64,000 nt of DNA, taken from assembly GCA_964020975.1 (NCBI GenBank), contig OZ026613.1:121676179-121740178 (forward strand). The letters run 5' to 3'. Below the pieces are notes generated by a model. The model did no database searches. It saw only the letters and a program-made list of their open reading frames with translations, and was not told the origin of the DNA. Of the stretch, positions 44,320-58,567 are shown piece after piece (the first letter of the stretch is position 1; every line of letters starts with the position of its first letter). Origin of the DNA: Hermodice carunculata (lineage: Eukaryota; Annelida; Polychaeta; Eunicida; Amphinomidae). The translations under genes and the position numbers were made by a program.

Positions 44320-47075
44320 TTTGCGTTACATGCCAAAAGATGTTTTCGCAGTTAGATCAATATACCCACAAAATTAGGTCAAGATCATAAATTGAACATG
44401 TGGGATGAAGATATGTTAATTAAACGAAATACAAATATTGTCCAATATTGTGTCACATGTCTTTGGCAAGTCAGTGTTATAACCCTCAAAATGTAGGTCA
44501 AGGTCACACATCAAGCCTTGGGTACAAAACTTATGCACATAAGTACAACCCCGCTAGAATGATGACTGGCATGCCCCAGTTGTTTCCGAGATTTTGTGCA
44601 TTTTTTTAAATACAAAAAGGCGTTACTTTGTGAAACGGACATATGGACTTGAGCTGCAAAACTGACGTGAGCGTTATTTTAAGGTCAATGTGCAGCTGGA
44701 GTCAACTTATGCATTGGGCTTAACATAACTTGAATTGTTTGGTTTTTATTTTAATTTTATTTTTTTAAATAAACCCTCTGACCCCCCCCCCCCCATTTTT
44801 CCACATGGTAGTTGGATCGGAGAAAAGTAGATGAAGTTGCTAATGAACTTTCAGGTGCGAAACTTCAGTAAAAGTCGCACTCTGTAATGCAGCGCAAGGA
44901 GGTCTTAACGGGATTTATAGTACCTGAAATTCCTCGCATATAAAACTTAAAAGAGTAGGTCGCAGTGACCCAAAAAGTAAGCCACGAGGACAAGTGGGAC
45001 TACAGTTTCCCTGGCGTGAAATTATGGTCTGGAGATCCAAATGGGATCTGAGCAATGACAAAATAGAAAAATTCTGATAGAAAAATCTCGAATGCAATTT
45101 GGGACTGAGGGTTCAATATTTCAATGATACAGGTTATGCACTGAAAGAAAAATTTCTAAAAATAAACTCTACGGAAGGAAATGCCCCCCCATATACATAC
45201 ATATATATATATGGTGAACATCACTTTAATCGGTTGGTATTTTTCTAAAGAAACCCTCTGCCCCCCGATTTTTTCCACATGGTAGCTGGGTATGAGAATA
45301 GTACAAAAGTTCAAGATTCCTTTGGGTTCATGCTCTAAACTAACAAAGTCCCTAAGAAAAACTGCAGAATTGCTCTGTTGATTTTGTCATCTTAATGATC
45401 ACTGTTAGAAACAGTACACTTGAGGTGTGCTTGATTGGATTATATTCCAGTACGCATAGATACATAAGTGTAAAAACAATATCACAGGCGATGGAATATA
45501 ATTCAATATCAGTTGGCTAAGTGTGACTTATATCATGTAACCGTAATCATAACCATATGTTTCAAGAGCACTTAATTGTCGAATAGGAGTTAGGTGAGGT
45601 GAGAAGTCTAGATATAGATATATACATTGACATTTACAGGAGACAGTCATAGACACAGACATATTTTATTTATACTCGATCGTACAAAAACCTAACTGGG
45701 ACATATCAAAATTGAGTTGTGATTAAAAACTGACAAGGAAGTGGCCTTTTCCAGCGCTTTGGGTTGAGTTTTTGGGGGACTCTACAGTTTTAACTGATGA
45801 TATTAATATACGAAAAGTATCAAACTTAAAGCACATAATTTGAACTAAGAGGTCGATATTTTTGATGGACGATTCTGTTGTGTAACTGATTGTCCTTATA
45901 GTATGCCTGATGAGCTTTGGTTACCAGGATAAATATTCTAAAAGATATTCTTGAAGCTTGAAGTGATTTTTGTAAATGGCATTCGGTTTGTATGCCACAC
46001 ATTCATGGACACTACAAGATTTTTAAGCAAACATATTTAATTATAATCTGTTCAGGGCATTACATAACTGTTATGTAGCATTGTCCTGATCAAACACAAC
46101 CCGTGAGAGTGAATTGCGTTCGGGATGACCGAGTCACAATTTGAACTGATATTGACGAGCCCCCGCGTACTTCATATTTCAGAAGGGATGTCGGTTTTTG
46201 TATCCGCAGCAACGTGAAATAGGTGCACTACTATGCAAACTACTGCAGGCCTGTATTTCAGGTTAATGTTTTTTCATTCTTTCCGTTTTTTGCATAAAAT
46301 ATTGAAATTGGATAACCCTGTCTATATTTTACTGACGAATTTATGACACATCACTGTTCTATGGTGGTTTGTCTGCCAAACTTTACGGCCTAAGGCGTGC
46401 TATTCATGTGAGGGTCTGACGTCACAAAGGTCATTGTCAAGTGATTGCTCATACTTATCGTTGTAACTGTCTCATGGTGGTGCTATTATTATGCCACTTG
46501 ATTTGCAATTGCAAGTGGCTTTATAAGAAGATTTGTTTCGTTCATAAATTGATGTTTAAGTACCACTGGGACCACGATAGAAAGTATGGTATAATGTAAA
46601 TTACTAGGCATGTTCTCATACCAGGCAGCTGCTTCAAAGCATAGCGGCATGAAAATTATTTTCAAATAAATAGTATGCTTCCCTGTCTGCACTACCCTAT
46701 CTAAACAATAATCAATCTCCATAAGCAGTCTTTATACTTGGTCCCTTATAACACAATGAAACAATAAACGAAATAGAAAAGTCACATTTTTCATGCTTTT
46801 AATAGTCGTAATTCCTGTAACTGAAATAAGTGGATTAATAATGTTATTTGGCAAAGACATACATAATTTAAAGCTCAATGAAACCATTAAGGAACATTAT
46901 TTAAAGTCAACATGGAAAACAAACCATGGAGATGTAAACGTCATAAAGGACTGCAGTGAAACCACAGCCATAAACAGCAAATGCACCACATGTACTGTAA
47001 GCAGCAGTAAAGAACCAGAACCTGGGTATCATGGTATAATACCAACCTAATCACGTGACACGGACGACATAGCGT
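44320..47075. other. No supportable gene; one diverged direct repeat
   Basis: 'AAACCCTCTG', poly-C and 'TTTTTCCACATGGTAG' occur at 44769-44816 and again at 45250-45297. An 85-codon frame (46793-47050) has a hydrophobic N-terminus and several Cys but no identifiable family; it could be a host exon or chance. No other feature recognised. Confidence 0.35.
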
Positions 47076-47079
47076 CCTC

Positions 47080-47180
47080 CCAACCCATTGTATTATATTA
47101 TATTATACTTTATAATACTATATTATATTATATTATATTATATTATATCATATCATATATTCTATTGTATTATATTATAA
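47080..47180. repeat. (ATTAT)n-like microsatellite
   Basis: Pentanucleotide TTATA/ATTAT units with interruptions, directly before a LINE C-terminal fragment. Confidence 0.9.
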
Positions 47181-47189
47181 AGAGCTCAA

Positions 47190-47608
47190 CGTCTAAGCCA
47201 AAACCAAGAACATATATAAAATTTAAGGAAACAGTTAAGACGGAAGAGTATGTAGGAGTTTGTCTCTCTCCTGTGCAAAGATCATTGTTGGTACAATTTA
47301 GATCTGGTATCCTTCGGTTATATGTAGAAACAGGTCGGTATAGGGGGATACAACTTGAAAATAGAATCTGTGTCTTATGTGAAAAACAGAAAATAGAAGA
47401 CAAATGCCATTTTCTTTGTAAATGTCATTTTTACCATGATATAAGAATGTCTTTGAATCAGTAACAAATAGGTGTCCAGAGTTTGTAACTAAATCAGGTG
47501 ATGAAAAGTTTGTTTATTTTATGTCGTATGGGTGTGAATTGGTGGCAAAATGTATTCAAAATGCATGGTTAAAGAGAAGGGAAGCATTGTATAAGGTTGT
47601 TTCGTAAT
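47190..47608 (+). pseudogene. LINE ORF2 C-terminal fragment
   Basis: The frame 47165-47464 reads 'SPVQRSLLVQFRSGILRLYV' and 'ENRICVLCEKQKIEDKCHFL' followed by CKCHFYHDIR. This is the C-terminal zinc-binding segment (CxxC...HFLxxC) seen after the RT domain of CR1/L2/Jockey-type LINEs. After one frame change the last helix ('AKCIQNAWLKRREALYKVVS') ends in a stop at 47607. RT itself is absent. The fragment directly precedes another LINE's 5' part. Confidence 0.75.
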
Positions 47609-47609
47609 T

Positions 47610-49930
47610 TTTATTTTGTTTTGTTTTAAAAATGCATTCAGTGACCAGGTCATATCCTGGACATTTGCTATATGGGGTTCAGTCAGTCTGCTTAAAAAAC
47701 AGGCCCTCAAAGAGTTTGGCAAGGTTTTCGTCACTAGAAACATCCCAAAGACTGAGTTAAATGATAAAGTCGAAAAGGATGTGCCTGGCGTAGGCTCTGT
47801 GTATGACCTTCAGGATTTAATAAAGTCCATGGGTGCCATGAATGAACAGATTCGAGTTTTAAAAGAAGAAATAAAGCATGTTAAGGAGGATAACGAACAG
47901 CTTACAGCCCAACTCGTCATTGTTACAGCCACCGCCACTCTATGACCATGAGATTAAGTCGATCAGGCAGGCAAGTATTGTTGACCGTCAAGTGGTTAAG
48001 GGAAGTGAGAATGATCGTGTGGACGATCTAGAGGATGACACCACCTTTGCCAAAATATTAAGTAAGAAACGTTCAAACTGAGATACATCCCACCAGTGGT
48101 CTAAGAAACCTCGCCTTGACTTCACAATAGATGCTTGTGCTCCTTGTGAAATTCATGGTATGTAACCTGAGCGTACATCCTCACGAAGTGCAGTAGCTGC
48201 CTTCCAGGGAAAGCTCATGGAAATCTTTCCATGTAAAAGTTTCATCTACTAACTATGAAAGTTACTCAATTTTGCAAAGTGGCCTGAGGGAGTATATGTT
48301 TGGCCATTTAATGTGTCGCAAAATAAATCTCAAAGAACACGATCTTATCATTCTCAGCCTCTGAGATATTCAGGGAGGCAAACCAAAGTGTCAAACCAAG
48401 CATTGCCTGCAAACCAGCATTCCGTCCCATCACGATATGTTGTGAGACAGTTAAACAGCGTTGGGTCATCTCACGTTGGACAACATGTTAACCCCTGGCC
48501 TTACAGGGCAAAACAACGTAATCTTATCCCTGGGGAACTGTGCCATATGGCATTGCCCAATGAGGTGGTCCTGCCTACCACCATGGAGCTAACAGACTCT
48601 ATCATCAAACAGGTACCCTCCCCCGATATGTGCCATTACACGGACAAGGCACTGAGTAGCCCCCACTCGGGGGTTCTCCCCAACAGCACCAAGGTGCATG
48701 GCGCTGGTAAGAGTGGGGACTGCTGTAGTCACACGACTAATAATTTGACAGAATCAGTAGATTGCAAGCCTCCCTGTAACATAAAGCATATTGCTGACGG
48801 GCATAATGTAAAAAAGATTTTAATTCACGTTTGGACACCTCATCGTTGCCCCTTTCATTTGAACAGTTTAACAGGTTTCAAACAAAGTGTTTTGTACACA
48901 ATTGATCATTTAGAGAATTGTGATATTTCATCGTTGAATGAGACCTGGTTAAGACCACATGGACTGAATTTAATTGAAATTGCCATTAAAGATAGAGATT
49001 ATCTTGCACATATAGAATCAAAGATAATTTGTTTTGCAAAGTCCAGTATGACTGAGGTGGATGCGGGATATAATGGACACCCTTAAAGTGGTACAGCCAA
49101 GTTGGTAAAAATTACTCCTGGTATTACATGTTTTCAACTTGATGTTCTAAGAGATCCTGTAATCCCAGTAGCCATCTGTGACAGTACCAGTAATATTATT
49201 CATATTATCATCAGTGTGTACATGCCTTTTTTCTGTCATAGCAATACAGATCAGTATGTTGAATTGTTAACTATACTACAGGCCTTAATAGACCAATACG
49301 CCAACACTGCCCCTATAAAGATCCTGAGTGACTTGAATGTACAACTTCCAATATCAAATACGTTAGAGAATAAGGGATATAAACATAAAGGTTATAATGT
49401 TCATAGTAAGCAACTATGTGATTTCCTTGAATACAACAATATGGTTCCACTTGATATGTTGTTTGATCAATCAGTACACTATACATATTTTAGTCATGGT
49501 TACAATATTTACACTTGGTTGGATCATATTCTAGCATTCTCGCGCGATCTTGACAATGTTGAATCCTGTAATACTATACCACTCGATGAAAGCAACGTAA
49601 GTGATCCCCTACCTGGTAGGATGCAAATGAGATTGCACTTAACTAAATCACCTCATAAGTTCTTAGTGATGGTTCCATCTGGGTAAAACCAACTCCTATC
49701 CAGTTGGGACGAACAAACACTGTCATGAGGTTTACAAGGCAAATCGCGCAAACAAATCGACCGATCTTGGTCCACTTGAATTCCGGGAAATTACAGATAG
49801 AGATATTGCAGAAGCTGTGATCATTAGGCATCTTCATAATATAAACACATCCATTTTAGATGCATGTAAGGAACCAGGTTGTTCTCGTAGCGGTCTGGGA
49901 GCATGTTCTGCAAATCTTGCCTCATGAAGG
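47610..49930 (+). mobile_element. LINE 5' part: ORF1-like region and ORF2 endonuclease, decayed
   Basis: Plus strand. 47690-47940 encodes a coiled-coil-like segment ('MNEQIRVLKEEIKHVKEDNE') typical of LINE ORF1. 48313-49086 (257 codons) has a Ser/Gln-rich linker, then the start of an endonuclease ('ISSLNETWLRPHG'). 49102-49686 (194 codons) carries the rest: 'SVYMPF', 'IKILSDLNVQLP' (family usually GDxN), 'YTYFSHGYNIYTWLDHIL' and SDPLP. The final catalytic His of the usual SDHLP motif is Pro, so this endonuclease is probably dead. A short post-endonuclease stretch follows to about 49930 and then similarity stops. The clade is uncertain (CR1/L2/Rex group). Confidence 0.7.
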
Positions 49931-49934
49931 ATAC

Positions 49935-51550
49935 CTCCTGAAGCTATGATTTGAAACACTACTTTATAACCAGAGTGGCCTGGCTCGCCACCAATGTTAA
50001 AGATAGCATACAGCATCACTGTATCAAAGCAACAAGAACGCCAGGATTTGTGCATTCAAAATGCATGTCTGATGAGCTTGAATACGTAATATACAAGTAA
50101 CAAGAGGCCCATGCATGAGTCTAATGCTCTACTGACGACCATCACAAAAAAAAAAAGAAAAAAAAATGAACTGCATTCCCTCTGTGACTCGGAGAAATTG
50201 ATAAGGGAAGCACCTGTCTTCGTATTTGGCACCGTTGCCCCATTAGGCTCTGGGTCCCATTTGGCACCAAGCTAGTGATCAGCCAGGAACAACTGACTCT
50301 CCTAATTAAGACATATTACCTATTTTAATGATTGGGGCAGTCTCTGCTGAAATCATTTGCAGCCAACTATTTTTCATCAGAAATATAATTAATTGTGGTA
50401 ATACCCGCATGTGTGGGACCTCTAGATCATACAACTGCAAGGTTACTCAAGGTTATTTTCGTCCACCACACTGGTGCATAAATGTTATTTCATAGTGACT
50501 ACCAGGACGGTCCTATGTTCTTTGAGCAAAATTCAACCCTCCCTTTTTCGTATAACTGTAGTTTCAAAATGTCTGTGCTTCAATGATCTTTTATGTTATA
50601 TCCACAATCTTGTGACTGACTGTATGAGGGCAATGTTTACTTGCCGGGGCACAATTTAAGCAAATATAAGAAATCATAAATCAGCAATATAATAAAAATA
50701 AGCAAAGTAATTACGAAGCTTAATAGTGTAATTCATTCCTTGTATGTTTGTCTTCCTGGTCTGGTGGTAATTTCGTCTCAAAACCAGTATTTAATAAAAT
50801 ATTCAGGTAAACACGCATTTTATGCTTGCTTTACAGAACAGCATCCAACATGGCTGACTTCTAATTCTGTGGGTCGAGTGATGTATGTGTTTACAGTGGT
50901 AATTCCTTTTATGCTTGATTGCAGCTTGCACTAATACAGGAGATAAAAAATTTAATTACTGGAAAGATCTCCATGCACTAAAGGGACCTGGGAAATGCAT
51001 TGAAAATAGGGGATTTTTAATTTAGATGAGAGCATTTATGTTATGTAGTGTCATGCATCATGGCTGACCGCTCGTTTTGAGACACTGTGCGATGCACGTG
51101 TTTACCTCACCATATCAAGTATTATATACTTTACAAAGAGAATAACTTTCTTACGCAGAATTCAGGTGTATATCTAACTGTTACATATAAAATTCGGTAT
51201 CTGCAAGGCCACTTTACAATAATATCGCCTGTTATGTGCATTATGTTAATTATGCTCTGTTAGGTTATGTTATGGGAAGTAGACCTTGCTTTGCATGAGT
51301 TAAATCTTGGTCATCAGTTGCACCCACAAACGGGCAAAATGTCGTTCAACAAAAGCGTTGATTTTACTGTTCAAACGTAATTTTTAATCTCAAGGATTTC
51401 TCTCTTGGACTTACCTTTTTTTAGTCATATTGAGAATGTTAGCTCAGTGGAATCCACGTTGAACTGTACTTATTGCCCCCAGGCCATACAGTTATCGCTG
51501 ATGTTTGAATGTTAAAACTACAAATATGTCACTGGCGAACCCCCAGTAGG
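49935..51550. other. No gene seen; A-rich tract
   Basis: A-rich tract at 50143-50167 after the LINE fragment, possibly an old tail. Otherwise AT-rich without recognisable features. Confidence 0.4.
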
Positions 51551-51557
51551 ATGTAAA

Positions 51558-51705
<148 letters not shown>

Positions 51706-52375
51706 ATGCTGGCTGGGAAACTTTGGCTAAGAGGAGGGAACGGAACAAATTAATTTTCATGCAGAAAAATAGTAAATAATCTATCCCCTAATTATTTGCA
51801 AAACCTGATTCCAAATATTCCTACGCCTGAAACAGCAGTTAACTATAATATTCGCAGACATTTCGATTTACCACATTTCAGAGATAAAAGATATATTTTT
51901 GACAAATTCTTCTTTCCATCAGCAAAGTGTTTAGGGAATTTACTGCCACTTGATATTCGCAACTCCCCCCACACTTTCGCGCTTTAAATCTAATCTAATT
52001 TGTAAACCTTTTACCTTAGTAAAACATCCATCATTGTTGAATTTAGGCAAGAGGTATTATGCAATAATTCATGCTCGATTATGTTTGGGCCGCAGTCAGC
52101 TGAAAGAACATCTTTACAAAATTGGATCAAGGATTCTCCTTTATGTTCATGTGGTCAGGGAGTAGAAGACATTTGGCACTTTATCTTCTCTTGCCCATTA
52201 TTCGTTACTGATCGAGATCGTCTACATACAATGATGACAAACCTTCCACCTTTCAATCTACATACCATCTTATACTGTTCCAAACAGTGCAAATTAGAAA
52301 GTAATAAATTAATATTTCTGGCTGTCCAAAATTTTATTGAAAAAACTAGTAGATTTTGCCTTCGGGATACATAAT
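51706..52375 (+). pseudogene. LINE ORF2 C-terminal fragment (Jockey/CR1-like)
   Basis: Frames 51796-51987 and 52081-52374 continue one another with small frame changes. 'YNIRRHFDLPHFRDKRYIF' and 'NLLPLDIRNSPHTF' are the conserved segment after the thumb, then 'GRSQLKEHLYKIG', and 'CSCGQGVEDIWHFIFSC' is the C-terminal zinc motif. Coding-like text begins at once after the GATA tract ('[18 protein letters not shown]' in one frame). The RT core is missing. It differs from the 47.2 kb fragment, so at least two LINE families contributed. Confidence 0.75.
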
Positions 52376-52379
52376 GTCT

Positions 52380-54100
52380 TCTGCCAACTGGCTTACTTGT
52401 TCCTAGGTTAATATTTGCTCCTCTATCTGTCTTGTTCTCTCCTTGGTCTCATTTTTGACTTGTGTGTCCTGGCATGATAAAAATGCCATGGATTGTGATG
52501 TTTTGTCCCTCCTATTGCTAATAAGATCTGTTTAAACCACAGGTTTATAGTAATAACCTACTTGTGAATTATGTGTTGCTCCTCGGCTATTGGAATAGTT
52601 TCATGCTGTCATCACATTTTACACTTTTGAATTTTACACATGAAGCACAAAGTCTATCTACCTATTTGCTTCAAACATAATCTAAACAGGAATTAAAATT
52701 TGATGTGAAAAGGCAAATGGGTAGCAAATTAAAAGCACTTATCATAGTGACAAAAGTGTATGCTGAGTCTGAGGTTTAGTATTATCGAACTTTTTACATT
52801 TGACAAAACATCTATCTGCATTTGATATCTAAAATAGAATTAAACTTAGATACTGAAGGCAATTGGAAGCACAAATCGTGCTGACATCAGTGCATACTAA
52901 GTAAGAGGTTAAAAGCTTCATCTCTTCAATTATCATATTTGTGCTACATGTTATGCCCTCTTTAAATAATGAAGCAGGCAATGCGACATTATGTTAACAT
53001 CACTTTGGCCACAATGCATTTTTGTATTTACCATAAGCAAGTCATATGTATAGTACATGGACCACTCAGAAAATGGAAAGGGCTATCATTCAAAACAAAA
53101 AACATTATGTTCATGATTGTAACCTTCATTCCAGATAAAATTCTCATGTACAAATGTTTGTCAGTCTTCTGTCATGGCAGCATACACAGGGATTCTGCTC
53201 TTTTTTCTAACTGTGTGTATGCATGTCAAAAAAGTTTATTCCATTCGAATTGAAAGTCACATGCATCAAAGAACTCCCTGTTGTCGTTTTATTTTTTTCA
53301 ACATATTTTGACCAGGGATAGGCACCGTTGATCAAATGTTAAATAGTCATCAGTATTATATATTAAGACCATGAGCTGATTTCAGAAACAACCCTCTCTC
53401 AATTTAAAGCATGTGAAATATGCCATCACAGCTGGAAGGATTTGTCCATCTCGCAAATTAAAATCTCTTACAACATGTCAATTCTCTCAATACCAGACAC
53501 CACACAAAAGCAAAAATGATGAAAGTAATAAGAATGAATGTGACGAACAACAACAATCAAATAGTTTTTTTGTTAAGCTTTTTAGCTTGGTGATAAAAAT
53601 CTAGATCAGAAGTTTAATTCCACATGTATGGCAGATCATGTGGCAACCTGGGAAGGCTTAATGTTCGGAAATATTATTTAATTCCTGACTGATTGGAAAT
53701 CCCAGACATGGTATAAAGTGTTACAGGATGTTGATATAAAAGAATAGAGAAGATGACCTATATGTATTAATTGGTAGAAATGATTGGTAAACAAGTCAAG
53801 AATGAAAACAAATAACACATAAATGTGCCAGATCTAATTATGTGCTTGATATTGATGGATTATCAGGTTATGCAGTACACAGACATGTGATTAGGAAACT
53901 TAGATTTTATACACAACTTGTTATTGTAAATAAATGGATAAAGTTGGAGTTGTATTTGTCACTTTTTGTGGAACCTTTATCTATAAAAATGTAAAAGTAA
54001 TATATAAGTTTAAGGGTGAACTTGTTGAACTCAATACATCATTCCCTGTATAATATTAGAAAGAGGGAAAGTTTTATATAGATAAGAAGTGATAGAGGGA
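52380..54100. other. No gene seen
   Basis: AT-rich. Two diverged stretches near 52620-52700 and 52790-52870 share 'ATCTATCT' plus 'TTTGATAT/TTTGCTTC' context and may be an old 175-bp duplication. Several short frames lack motifs. Confidence 0.35.
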
Positions 54101-54104
54101 GCTA

Positions 54105-54508
54105 TGTTACAGTAGAATCAAGACAAGATGAAACACTCTAGAAGGAATTGTGACTAATTTTGTTTTGATGTAGTGTGAAGAGGATAGGTTTTTTTTTAGA
54201 AGGTAGTATGGAGTTTTCCATTGATTATGAGTCAGCAAAGTGTATATAAGGCGCATTTGCCATGCTTGGGAGACTTCATTCTCTCATACCAAGCAAGAAG
54301 TAAACAAAGGAGAGAGCTGGAACTCAAACCTGGCAAACCATGTATCTGACAATGAAATAAACAAGTACAAGAAAAAGGAACGAGCCTGGGTTTTACATGT
54401 GCATACAAGTCCATCATATATAGAGATCAGTCAAATTCTACACCTTATTACACAGTCAGATTAGTTGGGAGGACTTTAACATAACATAACCTGACCTGAT
54501 ACATTATA
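54105..54508 (+). repeat. 5' LTR of the fossil
   Basis: Contains 'AAAGTGTATATAAG' (TATA box, 54239-54252) and 'CTTATTACACAGTCAGATTA' near its end. Ends are inferred from where similarity to the right LTR begins and stops. Confidence 0.75.
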
Positions 54509-57347
54509 TATTTGGCAAGCTTGGCCAGCTTATCTTCAGGCGAGTTGTGAGCTGAATTGGTAAAGCCTTTAAGCCACTTCTTTTGTATCCAGACGGAAGG
54601 TATGTATGGCTCAAGAACATATGGACTACATTCAGATTGATAGTAGAAGTTCAGATGATGATGAGCCAAAATAAATCATTATTATTGATTTGGAAGAAGT
54701 CCACTCTATGTAAGACAACACAGTTATGGGCCATCAACACACTACAACGCTGAAACCTGAACCTTAGAACCTCCTGCATGACTTACCTTACAAGCTAACA
54801 GAATTCCCAGTGCAGGGTCCTGGGTAGCATCAAAGAATAGGCCAGTGAGCGGAATGGCAATAAAAGGAACAAAAGTGTAACATCCAGAGAACTAATCACC
54901 ACTTACAAAACTAACTGGCATGCCTGTAAATCCAACAGATGAACAACAAGTAAAGCTAAACCGAACACAGAAAAAGATTTGAGATTTTAAATCACCCTTA
55001 TAAGCCAAGAACCATCGAGCCCACCCAACTAACATACATGACTGAGAGCATCGGAAAGATATTTGTGGACCTCAAGCAAGCAACAGATTCACACCATCAG
55101 GATTTCAAAAGGTCAGAAAAATGAAAATCATTAACAAAGATGGTTAGAAGATGTGATGGACAAGTACCTGCTGGAGCCCATGAATGTTTGGATGGAATTG
55201 ACATGACTGTACCAGTTGTACATGACCTTCCCGGTACCGTGAACTACATTGTATCCAAAATGGTCACTTGTTCTCTGAAAAAGAGATTGCACACTACCTA
55301 TCTTTACAGCCTGATCACTGTACTGTTGACTGGACAACATCAGAAACCTATATCTGGAACTTTTTCTTATCATCCAGCAAGAATGAGTGCCTGAAGAACG
55401 AGTTGGACAAACTGTCGCAAACTGCTAATAAAAATTTGGGACCATTGAACAAAAGATTCAGAGAAGCTGCAGAAAGAGCCTACCCTGGTACAGTTGCACT
55501 GATTTGGACGAATCTAGTACATGGGCCTATTCTGAAACACTGAATAATGCTGACCTTGCACAAGAAATGATAGTTGAAACAAATCCCACCAAACTAGAAG
55601 ATCCGTTGAAATTTACGCAAAAATAAGAAGCTGGGTTGGACATGTGCCATGGTTTGCAACAAAAGGACAGACAGGAGACCGCAATCGAGATTGGACCTGT
55701 TGTTGACTGTTTCAAGGGAATACTCAATGTAATGGAACCATGTGCTAAATCCCAAACAAGTTAACCTCCAGATTGCCAAAACTGAAAGTCTATTTCAAAG
55801 ACTGCTTTAATTTGTCATAAAGGTTTATATGAATTTCTCAGAATGCCTCTCTGTTTAACAAATGCCCCTGCTCAGTTCCAAAGAATCATGGCTGTTGTGT
55901 TTTTGTACACTTAGATGATTTTGTCATTCATAGCAAATGCAACACATCTCATGCAAACGGTTTGGAACAGGTATTCCAACGATTACACAATGCAGGAGTA
56001 AAGGTGAAACCATCAAAATTTTCTTTTGCAAAACCAGAAGTCAAACTTCCAGGTTACATCATTACTAAAGACAGTATTTGTAACAACCCAGAAAAAGCGG
56101 ATGCCATTCTTAAAATGGATGTCCCAACAACTTTGAAAGAGTTGCATCATTTTTTTGGTATGTGTAATTATTATTCACAAACTGTCCCAAATCATGCCAA
56201 AATTGCAGCAATTTGTACCAATTAACAAAACAAAAGTCAACCTTTTGAATTGACAAAAGAGCCAGAACGAAGTTTCCAGACTTTGAGGGGCTTGTTACAG
56301 TTATCTGGAGGGATTGCATATCCCATGTCACCAAACCTTACTAGCTTCATACAGATGCTTCTGACCATGCCAGTGGTAGTATATTAGTCCAAGATGATGA
56401 CAAAAATATAGAAAAGGTTATCAAGTATGCTTCCCATCAATTATCTGGAAAACAATTAAAATGGTCACCAATTGACAAATGAGTTTATGCAGTAGTTGGC
56501 TGTGTGTCTAAGCTATGACAATATATATGGGGAGCACAAATCAAGTGTATACTGACCATACGCCTCTGAGATATGTTTTTACCAAAAAAATAAGAAACAG
56601 CAAAATTCAAAGGTAGGCAGTTTTATCACCGGAATTTGGAGCCAAGATTGAATATATTAAAGGTAGTAGAAATATTAGGGCTGACCTTCTGTCAAGGTTT
56701 CTGTATAAATAAAAGGTAAACATCTTTGATACAGAAGGCTAGATTGATCCAGATGCATCATGGGGTGATGTTATACAAGAGACCCCATTGAAGCTCATGA
56801 ACTCAACCTCGAGGAAATAAAACTAGCGCAAGAGAAATTCTGAGATCTTTTTCAAACTGCACAAATGAAGATTTACAATATGAAATCCTTCAAGGACAGT
56901 TATATGTTGCAAAGCAATGTATGCCAAGGGACCCTTGTTATCGTAGATTAGTTTTGCAAACACAATTTAGGAAAATGGTCACAGATAGAAGTCATAAGTT
57001 AGTGGGTCACATGTCAGCACACAAGACGTCATGCAGAATTAGAGAAGTCTATGCTTGGCCTAGCATGAGTCATTACTGACCAACTTTAGACATGCCATAC
57101 TTGCCAAGTGCACACATCGAGACAAACAGATACCAGAATGCATGAATGCCTATTCCAAATTATCCAATTGAGATTAAACATATGAATCTCATTGGGCCCT
57201 TTGGGATCACAGACAAGGGAAACAAGTATAGTCTCAACATTGTAGGTCACTATAGGGGCTGGGCAGAAAGTTATCCGTTGCCTTCCAAAAGTGTTTTAGC
57301 AGAAGAGGAAGCTCGTGCTAATTTTTCAGAAAGACATTACATATATG

Positions 57348-57560
57348 CATAAATTTGAAGCTGACACTGAGAGCAAAGAGATTCAATGGTTACCAAAACA
57401 TCAATATTCATATTCCAATACCAATATGAGGAAACAAATTTCCCTCCTGACTTGAGACATACAGTCACCCATAAAAGGCAACTGGTGGTTTTTAACCAGT
57501 CCTTTAAACCTTCATTATCTGCAGACTTTAGTTTTCCAAAAACATAATGGCCTAATTGCT
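57348..57560 (+). repeat. 200-bp interspersed repeat, copy A
   Basis: Starts 'CATAAATTTGAAGCTGACA', contains 'CTCCTGACTTGAGACA' and 'AAAAGGCAACTGGTGGTTTT'. Inserted in the integrase region of the LTR fossil. Confidence 0.7.
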
Positions 57561-57751
57561 TAAAAACCGAATTTCATCACTTATGTCAAAGACAAAGAGA
57601 CACACTAGGCCTGCAACCTTTTGGTTCTCCTGGCTTGTCAGTCAGCTTACTTTTTACAGCAATTATAACCCTGAGTCAGAGAACACAACCCACAGAACAT
57701 TACAGCCAATGAAGTATTTATCAAACAGTTCAGAAAAACATAACCCATGTT

Positions 57752-57985
57752 CATAAATTTCAAGCTGACAATGACAGCAAAGAGAGTCAAAGTTACCAAA
57801 ATATCAACATTGATCTCCCAATACCAATATGACGAAATAAATTTCTCTCCTGACTTGAGACAAGGAGTCACTCGTAAAAGGCAACTGGTTGTTTTAAACT
57901 GATCCTGTCATCTTTTGAAATATTCTTCAGTAACTACAGACTTTAGTTTTTCTGAAACATATAGGCCTGACTACTAAAGACCTCT
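57752..57985 (+). repeat. 200-bp interspersed repeat, copy B
   Basis: Same order of words as copy A, 404 bp downstream, diverged by small indels and substitutions. Confidence 0.7.
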
Positions 57986-58567
57986 TTTGATGCTGTGGCA
58001 TTCCATAGGTCATCATTACTGACCAAGGTCACAAAATTCAATACCACATCATTCAAGGAATATTTGACTGCATTATGTGTAGATCATAGAAGCACTACTC
58101 CATATATTCCTCAACCAAAATGGTTAGATTGAGAGATTTAACAGAACTTTGAAGGAATTGAATGCAAAACAAGTTAACAATACTGCTAGAAAATAATAGG
58201 AACAGCTTTCTAATGCATTATTAGCTTACCTAAATAGTATTAGTATAGTTACTGGGTACGCACCTTTTTACTTACCGTATGGAACATGTGAACGATTGTC
58301 TTAACAATAAATGCTGAGTAGCATAAAAAGACTAAGATATTACAAGGCAGACCTAGTGACCTATTTGATGCTTTACTAAGTGCTAGGTACCATCGTGAAG
58401 AGTCAAGACATTTCAAAGAGCTAATGATGGACACATACAAGTAGGTGGCACAGTTATTCTCAAAGCTCACAAACACCTGAACTTATTCTCTAGATGGAAC
58501 CCACCGTATGAGTTCATAGGCATAAGAGGAAAAGTATGCTAGTTGTATCAACAACAAACAGGTAAAA

